In this document: piece by piece, positions 47,185 through 58,112 of the stretch
How the letters are laid out: each line of letters opens with the position of its first letter
How positions within the stretch are numbered: the first letter of the stretch is position 1
Assembly: GCA_020744225.1 (NCBI GenBank)
Contig: JAGMWG010000008.1
Coordinates: 248,001-312,000, forward strand
DNA: 64,000 nucleotides
Direction of reading: 5' to 3'
Source: Paraphoma chrysanthemicola
Lineage: Eukaryota; Ascomycota; Dothideomycetes; Pleosporales; Phaeosphaeriaceae
Program-made: the position numbers and the translations under genes
Notes under the pieces: generated by a model
Database searches by the model: none
What the model saw: the letters and a program-made list of their open reading frames with translations, nothing else
What the model was told of the DNA's origin: nothing

Positions 47185-48388
47185 TACAGGTATTTGTGGT
47201 ACTTGTTTTGATGAGGTGTTCGCTTTCTCTAAGTTGTGTGAAGTACGGGATCGTGAGAAACACATTTGCCACGTGCGTTGGCCTGCGACCAAGTGAATGT
47301 GAGGATGAGCTTTCAATGAGAAGGTATCAACCTTGAGAACCGGATCTATCAGCCTTCGACTCCGTGGGAGCGATGGTTGTGGTCAAGGTGGGCACATGCA
47401 GGACAAACAAGTTATAGTACGCTCATGACTACGCTGTGAAAGCACATTGAAGTGTTCACTAGATGCACAATGTTCAACCTTTGCCGAGGTGAACAGTCAC
47501 TGGTCTGCACGTTGTTCGCGAAAGGATGATGGCGGCCATACTTTTGTGTCGCATACCAATAGGGTGCTGGACACTGTGGATGTGTTGATGGCTGGCTGGG
47601 GCCTTGAAGGATAACTAGAGTAATGCTTAGTATGCTTGATTCTGTCAAGTCCTCGTTAGTAAGAACGACACACACGGCTATCGAAGCGCACGCGTTAAGC
47701 AGACTATGGTAACTGCTGTTAGTTGAAACCCTGAAGTGAGAACAAGTGTGATTAACTGTCTGTATCTGTGGGTCTGTATATATAATCTACTGATGTATCA
47801 CACTAGTGTTTGACCACATATCACAAGATTTGGGATCCAACTGTTGAATGTACCTCCGCCGACGGTAGTTAGGTGTATGAACCCTATGATAATCTGGCCC
47901 GCCTCAACTCACCGAGCTAATTGGAGATCTAACACAATGAACAGGAAACTACTTTACACTACGCGACTAGATAGACCTTCGACTTTCAGACCAATTGAAC
48001 CGTGTATACTCTTGGCGAGACGTAGACTATTAATTAGTTTATATTATTTTGACATTGCGCACAAGTATTGCTGAGTGCCTCGCCGCAATAGATTCCTGAC
48101 TCCGATCCAACATGAGCAAAGCCTGAATTACTTCAGTCGATCCTCGGAGTCTACTGCAAATACTGTTACTGGAGTCCAAGAGAATACAGATTAGCCCGGA
48201 TCTCTTTAAAGCCCCTTGAACAGCATATAAGTGGGATCTGTGCACCTGTCGTTCTCCACCTGCCACACAAGTTTCCCCCTACTACCGAGAAGGCGACCAG
48301 CTTTTGACAGTTGAAAAGTCAGACACTATCTACAACTCACTTAAGGCTCTTCACTAATACTCACGCAGGCCTAGACTTCGTGTTTAAT
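47185..48388. other. Gene-poor, AT-rich stretch
   Basis: No supported ORF. Contains the promoter of the gene to the left and, at the right end, a CACC/TCC-rich leader in front of the cysteine-rich secreted protein. TATATATAATC at about 47777 is the only TATA-like run. Confidence 0.45.
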
Positions 48389-48688
48389 ATGCGCGCGATC
48401 TCGGTCCTCAGCTTCCTCGTGGCAATGATGGCAGCCTCCAGCCTGGCCTCTCTCCTGCACAATACCAACGCTGCTGTTGAGGCTGTCATTTTCGTCTCGC
48501 CAAACGTTGACAGTGACAACGATCTCTCGGCAAAGCTATACTGCAAAGCGCCCGTTAGGACGGATGACTGCTCGTTCTATTGCGGCTGTAATTGCGTAGG
48601 TGCAAGACTGTACTGTTTCGAAGAACCGACTCGATGTCCTGCGTTGAGATTTGCCACTTGCACGGATAATTGCGGCTGTTCCGTCTAA
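48389..48688 (+). CDS. Small secreted cysteine-rich protein, candidate effector
   Basis: Single exon, 99 residues. The first 20-28 residues form a signal peptide (MRAISVLSFLVAMMAASSLA). The mature part has 10 cysteines packed into the last 50 residues: YC, DDC, then the tight YCGCNC cluster, LYC, RC, TC, and a final NCGC. The even number and C-x-C spacing suggest a disulfide-bonded mini-protein. It sits alone in a gene-poor, AT-rich stretch, a common setting for fungal effectors and secreted antimicrobial proteins. I recognise no named family. Start chosen because it begins the signal peptide; an earlier in-frame codon at 48311 is not ATG. Confidence 0.72.
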   Translation: MRAISVLSFLVAMMAASSLASLLHNTNAAVEAVIFVSPNVDSDNDLSAKLYCKAPVRTDDCSFYCGCNCVGARLYCFEEPTRCPALRFATCTDNCGCSV

Positions 48689-50205
48689 AAATGGGGCCAT
48701 TTTGACAGAGGATTGAGGATGGAGGATACCTTAAACCTGTCATGATTTGGATAGGGCTTGCGAGAGGGGCGGCGAGCGCGAGTGCATGTGCATGTGAATG
48801 CGACGACGATGATATAAGGGCGGACGTGTCTGAGGGGGATGCGAAGCATATGCGGAAGGTGGTGGCCACGATTCAGAGGGGAGATGTGAGAAACGCATCA
48901 ATGTCGGAGTAGAGAGGTGAAAGTATTCAAGGGAGCAGAATCGAGGACCGTGACAGTCGGGCAGGCAGCAGGAAAGCGTACGAGCATCATCAGACAGATG
49001 TACGATACGCAATACTGCCATGATGAGGAAGAATTGAGGTGTTAGGGGCTCAAGGAGGAGTTCCTCACCCGCTTTCAATCTATTGTTAATGCTGAAGATG
49101 AGGGCATCTTTGATCTGTTATATGAGACGCTCAAGGTCGACTACAGTGGAGTTCTATCCCCTCCTCTCATGTATCGAAGGCATTATGATGCCCAACAAGG
49201 AAGAGTGGCGGAGTACTGTACGCTCTTCACGATAATGCTAATAAGGCTGTGTGCCACAGAGATGATCGGCCACACTTGTCTGCCTCATTTCTAGCTTTAC
49301 TGGTTGCACACTACCTCTCGCCCCTGACCTCTCCGTCAGTTGCCTCCCTGCAACGGCTGGTCGGCCGTTCGTGGTGATCTTTGCGGCGCGTAGCCCTCCG
49401 CCAGCTGCAGTGCTGGGACGGCCGGCGCGAACACAGCACGACTAAACCCCTGCTAAGCCTCCGCCTCAGCGCGCCTTAACAGCATCGATCAGTCCCCAGC
49501 TAAGACTAGCTGAGGCTGCAGGAAGCGCAACAATGATGCCTTGTTCGCGATCGCTAATGCTCTACCGCTGCCGCTATAGAATTGCCAAGACGACCAGCGT
49601 AAGATGTTCGCTACGTCGTGGGGGATATTAGATTAGTAAAGAGTAAATTGTCCAGTCACAAACGTGTTATGCTGCGAGGTCACCAATAACGCGAACGATA
49701 CTCAGTGGCTGACATATTAAATTCAAGGCTTATGGTGTATGCTCGCTATCGTAAATCGTAAATCGTGAATGCGCTGACCAGCGCTGCCTTCCATGGGGCC
49801 CTTTGCCCTAAGCAGCGAGATGTGCATCGTTGCACCTTCTTCTAGGGTATTGTGTCACAGTTCTCCAACATCAATCTCTTTTGGGGTATCATCTTGCCTC
49901 CGCGATGTTCCTCATCTAATATCGGCTCCGGTCATTACACCGGACGCATGTGCCTTTGCGACCAGTCCGGCCTAGCTGTATCCTCCACTGGGTAGAACCG
50001 AGACAGTTTACTTTCAGAATAGCTGTATGCCTCGCGACCCTGACATGGCCGGTGATTGGGGATGACCTGGGTCCATTTTTGTACAGCGTCCAGGTGCACC
50101 AAGCACGAATGCTTATCGGGTCTCGAAGCCCCCTTTCCAAAGCTGTAGAGCATTCTTGCTCATCAGTAATTATTTTCAGTAATTTAATCCACGCTCCCGG
50201 CTCTT
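48689..50205. other. Gene-poor stretch with a GC-rich island
   Basis: 1.5 kb without a supported ORF. About 49310-49590 is clearly more GC-rich than its AT-rich flanks and has many stops in all frames; it could be the remains of a mobile element, but no terminal repeats or transposase motifs were seen. Confidence 0.4.
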
Positions 50206-52036
50206 TCATATGTAGCTCCACTGCAGGAAGCCAACCAGCAGTGCACCGATGGCCACGTAAGCTGACGCGAGGGGTGCAGTACGAGTACCGAACGATGTAG
50301 GGGTAGACCCAGCAGTGGTAGGGGAAGGTCTACAGTCGTCGTCAGCACACACATTCCTGAACTTGGCGTAACTTCCTGAAAGCGCAATCTATCGAAAAAG
50401 CAAGTCTCACGATCGCCAAGCCATCCAATCGATGCTCACCCATGAAAAGCAGAGGTGTAACTTACTGTTTGAGAGTCAATCCCATGTTGTCGATGACTTC
50501 GCACCGCTGCCACTGCTGCTCGGATACAGGTTTCATCTGTACCACATTCCCGTCGTTGAATTCCATCCTTTGGCCATCGCCGGTGCCGAAGGTGTCCCAT
50601 TGCGGGCTTATGAGCTTGCGAGCAGCCTCACCACCAGCGGCGACGAGGTAGTCCGCAACGTGCTTGTTTGGGTCGTGGCTGCGGATGAAGCTGGCCCAGT
50701 AGGCTTGGATGAACACACCAGCTGCGGATGTAGCGTTGTTCCAAATTGGCATGAGTTCAGCGACATGCGACGCGGTGCCGACGTTCCAACGATACATCCA
50801 GGTGGTAGCGTTGTTGCTGGCAGCGTACGTAGCTGTAGCGTTTAGTGCTGGGCAGTTGTAACGAATGTGGCCATAGACGTCGGCTGCGACTGTGCGCCAG
50901 TTGGGGTCGGACATCATGTTCAATGGTGCGTTCCAAGCTTTCCGAATCTCACGCCAGTTCACGCCGGGGAATTGATCCGCAATGAACTGCTGAGCGCGCG
51001 GCATTGAAGCGATATTCTGTGGAGTGAAATTGATTCCGTCGTGTGTTGTGTCGCCGAAGATGGTAGGTACCTTGAGGAAATTGCCCGCACGAAGCTCATT
51101 GAAGGTGAAGTCGCGGATGAAATCATAGTCGAGAGTCGGATTCCAGAAGTAGATTGGTGGGTTCTTCGCTCCAGGAAAGGGTCGCTTGACAGTTCGGACT
51201 GCATTTTGAAAGGTGACTGCGTCAAGAGAGGCCAAGCAGGCAATGTCGGCACAGCCAGCTTGCTTCAGCAGTGCATCGTATTGCCACTGGCTGCTGTTGA
51301 CGTCGCGGAGTGGTGGGAAGGCTGCAGACTCGGCGGCTGCAGCATGGAAAAGGCTGTCATTTCGTCCACCATAAGCTGTGAGCTGGAAGACGACTGAGCC
51401 TCCTCCAGCGCTTGCTCCTCCAACCGTGACGTGGCCTGGGTCCCCACCAAATTCGTGGATGTGCTTTTGGACCCACTTGAGTGCTTGTCGCTGGTCCTTT
51501 AAGCCATTGTTCAGACTCAAGCTCTTATTTGCAGCAATCTCTTTTCCAGCCAAGAACCCGTACGGCCCAACGCGGTAGTTGAAGTTGACAACGACCATAT
51601 CATTGTCTGCGGCATCGATAAGGTCGGCTCCATTGTAGTTGGCATTGCCGTTGACGCTGAATCCACCACCCTGGATGAAGACGTAAACCGGCAACTTGCT
51701 CTCGTTGGTCGACTTGGAGGGCGAGAACACGTTAATGAACAGGCAGTCCTCGGAATGACTCCCACCGAACTCAGCCTGCAGATCGCTGGAGGAACCGATG
51801 CAAAGGGGCCCGAATGTCGTTGCGTCGACAATACCGCGCTCGTCGATAGGATCCTGAGCCGCAGTGAATCGGAGTCCGTCCACTCGCGAAACGGATCGTG
51901 CATATCTCATGCCTGCCCATCGCATGACCCCGTTGCCGATGTCCTTGCCACGGTACCGGGCATAGCCAAGGTTGATAGTTTCGTTGAGTGCTACTGCATG
52001 CTGGAAAAATGCTGCGCAGAGCAGCAGGAGGAACAT
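50206..52036 (-). CDS. Secreted type-B carboxylesterase/lipase with predicted GPI anchor
   Basis: Exon 1 is 50466-52036 and exon 2 is 50206-50329; the 136-nt intron (GTAAGT to TGTAG) joins in frame, giving 564 residues. Signal peptide MFLLLLCAAFFQHAVA. Alpha/beta hydrolase features: EDCLFINVF, the oxyanion strip FIQGGGFSVNG, nucleophile Ser209 in GGASAGG, a DTTHDG acid site where the family usually has Glu, and a late ASHVAELMPIW motif supplying His. Exon 2 adds a Ser/Thr/Pro-rich spacer and a hydrophobic end (AYVAIGALLVGFLQWSYI), a textbook GPI-attachment signal. If the intron is kept, the protein ends after one more codon (Gln, then TAA) and would be soluble. Substrate unknown; cell-wall or membrane-bound ester hydrolysis is likely. 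Confidence 0.88.
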
Positions 52037-54360
52037 TGCTTCCGTCCAGGAAGAAGGGGGAAAATCCTGGGGAATAATAAGTGGGCGGTGTTGTTTCCGG
52101 AAATTCGTGATAGCCGCCGCTGCTGATCAGGGGTGTGCCTCGGTTTCCGAGAGGAATTGTGCTATAGGGGATCGACGTGCGAGTCGCTGAGCAGAAACGT
52201 CAAGTAGAGAATGCTACGATGCATTATAGAATTATCATGACAGGTCGATGGGCAAGTAGACTGCACGTGAAGTCAGCAACGCGTATTGCTCAGGAGTAAA
52301 ATTGTGCTCGTACTCACTAGCGATTAAATGTCGCACTGGCACGCAAGCAGCCTCAGTAGCACGGAAATAAACGCCTCAAAGTCGCACCGAGCAACAATCG
52401 TGTCGCCCAAAGAGAGGACCGCAGCGACCTTATGAGAACCGCACCGTGTCAGCCCCAGGCTACTCTGCATATAGAATTGCAAGGATGGCTCAATGTCCAG
52501 ACCACCCGTCGTGCATGAGGAGTGAAGTGTCTCCGGGGCCAGGGTGCGGTCCAGGCCTGCTCCTAGGCATTGCCGAAGCTTCCACGCGCCAGGCGTGCTG
52601 CGCCCTCGGGCGGCTCCTTCTGGCCGCCATAGCACCATGGCATTCTTTGCGGCGGCCAGAAAACACGCGCGGAGGTGTTTTCCAACTGGAAAAGGACACT
52701 GGGCATGATGATGGTTGACGATCACGATGAGATCAAGATTGAGCTGGCAAAAGTGGTCCACTGAGGAGTCGACTCCTCGGCAGGACCCTGCGTCGCGTAG
52801 TTCGCGGGTTCCTGATCGATTCCAGGTTCCTTAATTATTATGGGGACGGTTGGGTGCACAAGAGCAGGCAAAGATCAACGTGCTTGAAACCCCATCGCTT
52901 GCTTGTCTGCTGCACGACCGCTGACTGAACCTCCAAGGTGGAGAACGCTGTCTGGGCCAGCCGAGAAAGTGTTTCTGTTTCCGCAACACTCAGACAGACA
53001 GCCGGAAAATGTTTTGCTTCTGTGAACACTTCGAATGTGGCGATGTTCCGGTCGCGGCTCTTTTTGCGTGCTCAAGCCTCCCCGAAACGTGCTTACCAGA
53101 CAAAGCACTATTGGTGGGGCTGTTTCGCTTTCCAAACGTCGCTGCTCTGGGCCACAGACTTCTTTACGAGCGGCTATTGATTCCACTCCGGAATCCGGCA
53201 ATGTGCGCGTGCACTGATGCGACATTAAGTGTTGTGCTCGTAGCATTACTGCGAATTCACACCACCCACTTTCATGTCTCGTGCAGGCTAATCGGCAAAT
53301 GGTGATGGCTGCTGTCACTGCATGCCTCGAACAATCAACGCACATCAAGCGATTCTAACCATCATTGCCGGTCTACTTGCTCACTCAGCACAGTCGCTTC
53401 CTTCACTTGTGAAAGAAGGTCAGATGTCTTGCAGTAGGATCGATACGAGGCGTTGATACTATCGGGCGCCGGAGAAGGTCAGCAAGCGACATGCAAGCCG
53501 CAAGCCACAAGCCACCATCTTTAGAACTTCCACCACTGTGGTCAGTGCTTTCATACCCCGCGTAGTCGTTGGGAGAACATGAGGAACGCTTCCGTACAGC
53601 ACCTCGCGTGTGTGCGAACACCCGTGAGCGCTAGGACGGCGTGGCTTTGTACTGGAGAAGTCTCGATCATTGCCTAACAAAGGCCAAGAGGCATAGGGTC
53701 GCGTAGAACTGCGTGCTAGTTCCTAGGCCGAGGTTCGTAGAAGTGCTTCCCGTACTCTCAGAGTGCAAGTAGAGGCAAGTGCGTCTTTAGTGCAAAAGCG
53801 GGGCAAAAGTTACGAGCTCTCGGAGCGACGTGCAGCATTGCATGGCATCCTAGCAGCTTTCCATTTCTCTGAACGCTTCCCAGACAATCAGGGTTGGCCG
53901 GAAGCGATCGAAGTGGACCTAAATCTAGATACACAACGAGTCTAGAATCACAAATCCAAGAGTGTTCTGCTGGAAGTGGAGTTACCTCAGACATGCGACT
54001 TCTTGTCTTGAACCTTTCTACTCATGTTTATTTTGATTCGTACATTCAATTCATATTTGTTACTAAGCACATTTCACTCTTAGATGAACTCTTACATACT
54101 ACCAACTGTAATCGCAGAGAATACTGCCCAGCTTTACTTTGTCTCTCAACGCAGGTAAACTCAACTGGCTTATAATCTGATATGAGTATTCCTCGTATTG
54201 TACAATGAGTCCATCAGTCTCAAACCATCATAGCTGAAGCGCAACGACAAACGACCCACCCTCTATGCAAAACTTCCTATACACAACGATCCTGAAAAGA
54301 CTTTATGCTGTACATTGAGACATACTCCCAACTCTTTTCATCCTACCCAGTCCTCCCCAT
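52037..54360. other. 2.3-kb intergenic stretch, no gene seen
   Basis: ORFs up to 157 codons (52875-53348, minus) lack protein-like composition. Left end is the esterase promoter. No repeat or RNA gene recognised. Confidence 0.45.
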
Positions 54361-54894
54361 CTAGAAATCCGTAACCCTCCCATTATAACTCCAATCTCCC
54401 TGCACACCCCACCTCAACGGCTCATTCTTCGGCCCGCCAACCTCTCCCGTTTTCGGATTAACATCGCCTTCAAACTCGGGCGGCGCGCCTCTCCGCATAT
54501 TCGGATGAAACTCTTCTCCCTTTTTGATTTCCTTGCCGTTCTCGAAACGGATTTGTACGCCATCTGGCGCGGAATCGGGGGACTGGTTTATGCTTGGTCG
54601 ACTAAGTTGTGAGGTAGGCGAGGGCGTGGGCGCGGAAGAAGTTGCTGGAGGCGCGGAATCTGGAGATTGGTTGATTTGCATGCGAAAGTCAGGTTTGGAA
54701 GACGGTGCAGCTTCGGAACGCGGCGTGCTGAATGCGCCTGTAGATTGTTTTTGTAGTTTCTCGAAGAGCTCTTGTTCTTCCTTGGGTAGGCGGGGAGGCG
54801 CGGGCCCGGACTTGAAGGCGATGGCGCGGCGGGTGGAAGAGGTGAAGAAGCGGCGGGAAAGCGGACGTGGGAGGCGAGCGAGGTGGGATGCCAT
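54361..54894 (-). CDS. SDH8: Succinate dehydrogenase assembly factor 4 (SDHAF4/Sdh8)
   Basis: Single exon, 177 residues. An Arg/Ser-rich mitochondrial targeting sequence (MASHLARLPRPLSRRFF) opens the protein. The C-terminal 45 residues are the conserved domain: RRGAPPEFEGDVNPKTGEVG, then PLRWGVQGDWSYNGRVTDF. The family binds flavinylated Sdh1 in the matrix and protects it before complex II assembly. The linker contains a nine-residue block, INQSPDSAP, twice (about residues 74-82 and 101-109), an internal duplication. Confidence 0.92.
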   Translation of the reverse strand: MASHLARLPRPLSRRFFTSSTRRAIAFKSGPAPPRLPKEEQELFEKLQKQSTGAFSTPRSEAAPSSKPDFRMQINQSPDSAPPATSSAPTPSPTSQLSRPSINQSPDSAPDGVQIRFENGKEIKKGEEFHPNMRRGAPPEFEGDVNPKTGEVGGPKNEPLRWGVQGDWSYNGRVTDF

Positions 54895-55272
54895 TGTGTG
54901 CGTGATCAGGTCGTAATGATTGGGGTGTAGTCTTGATTGTATGTGTCTTGTGTAGGACAGAATTGTTGGTCTGCGAATTGTGTGGTGTTGAAGGCGAAGA
55001 TTGAGCTCACCAACTTTCTATGATGGACGAGTTAACCCGCGGTCTGCGGGGCCAATCGGGATGCGCAGGTGGCGACGGAATTGGATTCTCGTGCAAGACA
55101 TCACCAAAATCATGATCGATCTAGGCACCATGAGATGTGCTTCCGCTTTCGGGATTAGAATTGTCTTGTAAATAGTCGATCTTGCTTTTCCAAAGTCCGT
55201 GTCTTCGCACGAAAACGCCTGATCGGCACATATACTCCAACGTCAGACTATCGTACACCGACCACACAGCCT
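54895..55272. other. Intergenic, SDHAF4 promoter
   Basis: 378 nt between the RVB1 stop and the SDHAF4 start; nothing further seen. Confidence 0.5.
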
Positions 55273-56866
55273 TTAGGCAATGTACCCATTTACTTCTCCC
55301 AGGCCTTGCGCGCTCCGTCTCGCATCAATAAACAAGTCCTGGCATTCTTCGACATCTTCAACCTGAATTTGCTTGCCTTGTCGTCCACTGACTTCTGCCA
55401 AAACGCTTGCAGGCGCAAGCAATTGCAATGCATATCGTAGGCTGATCTTCTCGCCCAGTTCGCTGACCTTGTCCTTCGCAGCGTCCGAGATGCTCAGCTT
55501 CTCTGTTGCCACGCGCGTGGTGATGATTGACTTGATCTCAGAAGGCCCGTATGGGTGTGTTGGGATAATGAGAAGACGGGCGAGCAGATCTGATGGGATA
55601 CCGTGCGCTGAGGGAGGAAGGTTTTCGCCGCCGCGGATGTGTGTGTTGCCGCGATTCGAGGCGAGAATTACGAGGGGCGATAAGGGGGACTCGAGAGCGC
55701 GATTGAGGAACGTGAAGGCTTCGAGATCAAGCATGTGAACCTTTACTTGTCAGCACATATTCTGTCAAGCGACGCTGTAGTCTTACCTCGTCAATGAAAA
55801 GAACGCCCGGCACGAGATCGGCAACGCCCTGGTCAATGTACCTGTTGACCACCTTGTTGATCTCCAGCCGTAGCTTCTCAGTGATCTCTGTCTTCTTCGG
55901 CTTCATCAACTGGCCCATCATGCTCATAATGTCCTGGCCACCTTGCGGTCTTGCGTTTGCGACGTCCAGATCGTGCAGCGTGACGTCTTGTACGATTTCT
56001 TTCTTCTTATGCACGTCGCCCTTGGGTATTGGGACGTACTCTTCTGCCTCGAGATCAAACTCGGTCGCGTACGCGTCTGATCGTCCCACGCGCTTCACCG
56101 CACCAGTGTTGGCCTCGACGTAGATGACATCGCCCAGTCGTACGCGCTCCTTTTGTATCGCCTCGTATATCGAAGGGTCGAGTCGCAGCTTCTTGGTGCC
56201 CTTTGCGGATTTGAGGGTAATGAGGAGATGCGAAATGGTGCGCCCGTAGCCTCCAAGTGGATTCTCGGCTTCTTCGGGAGTAAGCTCTGTGACTTCACCT
56301 TCGTAGACTTCTTTGGTCTCCTTGACGCGCAGACCTGGCATTGTGTGTTAGCGCATACATTTAGGTGGCCATCTTGCGCTTCCACGGGCTAGTCCTCGCA
56401 TCCGAGTCTGTCCTCGTCGAAAGGCGTGGGCGCGCGATTCTCCATACCTATTGCTCTTCTGAAGTTCTCCATAAGCGCCTCCGTCTTCTTGACCTCTGCA
56501 GAGTAGATCTCGCTGCCAACAATCGGGCAGAAGGGCACTTTTGTGCCCAGCTCCTGGCTGACAGCCAATGCAAGTGCAGTCTTTCCGGTTCCAGGTCCGC
56601 CTGCAAGTAGTACAGCTCGCCCCGACATCTTCTTTGCTTTCACGAGGTCAACAACCAACCCGCAAGCCTTGTTATTGTTAGCATGGCTGTTGAAGGCTGG
56701 ACAAGGTTGCAAATACCTCTCGCGCTGCAGCTTGACCGACGAAGCCGCCTGCAGAGGGAGTTGCACGTCCATCACTCGAGAGGCCTAGGCCTTTGATGTG
56801 GCTGTGAGCCGCTGTTCTGCTCTCGCGCGCATTGCTCTTCACTTCGCTGACGGGCACCGTCGCCAT
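55273..56866 (-). CDS. RVB1: RuvB-like AAA+ helicase 1
   Basis: Four exons: 56717-56866, 56448-56667, 55787-56334 and 55273-55740; in-frame joins give 461 residues, the usual size. HSHIKGLGLSSDGRA and GGFVGQAAARE open the protein. Walker A is GGPGTGKTALA near residue 70, Walker B is VLFIDEVHML near 305, split by the third intron at the E/V codon boundary. The inserted OB-fold domain II lies between. ILASNRG (sensor 1) and IPSDLLARLLIIPT (arginine finger region) follow. Rvb1 forms hetero-hexamers with Rvb2 in INO80, SWR1, the R2TP chaperone and snoRNP assembly. Confident. Confidence 0.96.
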
Positions 56867-57380
56867 GTTGGCAATCGCAAAAGCTCAATGGATATACTGT
56901 TGTTTCGAGCAGCGCTGCAGGTTTCGCGTGGGGGCTCTTGGAGGTGTTGCGGTTTCGGTGTGGGTGCGCGCGTTGTGGTGTTTGGCTGGTGAGCTTGGAA
57001 AGTTTGGGGACCCAGTTCGCGAGAACCAGCTGCAGCCATGGGACTTCGCGCTAGGTTGATCATCCGTCCCCCCAAAGCGTCCCCACTTCCGCCCTCACAG
57101 ATGCAGCAGTGCCCTCTCTACGCTTGAACCGCACACGCATGCCTTCCTACGTTTCTTCTATGTAAATATTCGTTGTCGCAACAGGTATATTTTTGTTCTT
57201 CTGTCGGGGCTCCGAATTCTCGCACCGTCGCACCTTCCTTCCTCGACCCTTCGTCGCACCGCAGTCTTACCACGCATTTAGGGGGACTCAGGTGCGCGCT
57301 ACGCACGCGCAGCAGATTCATACACTACAGCCTCTGGGATCTACTTTCTTGAACGGATCGCTAACGTTCTCCCAGGTTCT
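56867..57380. promoter_or_regulatory. Divergent region, RVB1 and a plus-strand gene
   Basis: About 510 nt with no accepted ORF; promoter of RVB1 on its left. Confidence 0.4.
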
Positions 57381-58112
57381 ATGCCCCAGCGGACGCTCGA
57401 GATGTTCGCCCGCCAGGTCGGCATGGTCACCCCGGGCCCGTCGCCGCTCCCTCACCCTGAGCAACACCACGTACGTCGCGGGCACGCATACCTCGACTGA
57501 CAATGTCCGCGGGACCTGGGCAAAACGAGTCGAGAGTAAGCGCTCTGCTTATTGTTGTGCCGTAAGCACGCTCGCTTCACACATCAAGACACACCGCAGC
57601 AGCCAAAAAGAGATATTATACAAGTTGAAGGTGCACGCGAGTGGACATATTCTGTTGATTGGAATGGCTGCCCGCTGCAAGAGCATATTCATACAGGAAG
57701 ATCGCCCAACCGCATGCCTATTGCCTCCGCAACTCCCATACGTTGGCTCGCACACGCAGAGGCGCGCCGCCATCGACGACCTGCGGGACCCAAGAGCACA
57801 ATCTTCGTCAAATCATAATCCGTTGCGGTTGGAAGTACTCCACCAACCTTCCAAGACGAGCAGAAATACTGTACACGCGGAGTTGGTGGGAGAAGGTCGT
57901 GAGTATAGGCGTTCACGATCATCGAGCATATACTGACTACCAAGCGCAGTATTGCCTTCGATTACGACGGCTGCGTTGCATCACGCGCCAGCACAGGACA
58001 GTGGATGATCAACTACGAAAGAGACGGAACCGATGAGCGCTTGATGGCGAATATTCAGGCTGAGTCGAAGCCGCGAGAGGACTCACTCCTCTTCGCTCTC
58101 AGAGCCGCTTGA
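57381..58112 (+). CDS. Probable small multi-exon gene, model incomplete
   Basis: Two parts look coding. Exon 1, 57381-57470, starts MPQRTLEMFARQVGMVTPGP and ends at a GTACGT donor. The last exon, 57950-58112, follows an intron with excellent signals (GTGAGT donor at 57899, TACTGAC branch site, GCGCAG acceptor) and reads IAFDYDGCVASRASTGQW to LLFALRAA and a stop. Upstream of that intron the matching frame reads TPPTFQDEQKYCTRGVGG but meets a stop at about 57819, so one or more middle exons are unresolved. No family recognised. The stop lies inside the last exon of the convergent bromodomain gene, a 30-nt coding overlap. Confidence 0.38.

Noticed and set aside
52875..53348. 157-codon minus-strand ORF
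   Set aside because: Composition not protein-like; nothing matches a family.
57193..57936. 247-codon plus-strand ORF
   Set aside because: Different frame from the well-spliced last exon at 57950-58112; starts at an in-frame codon in probable leader sequence and has no family features.
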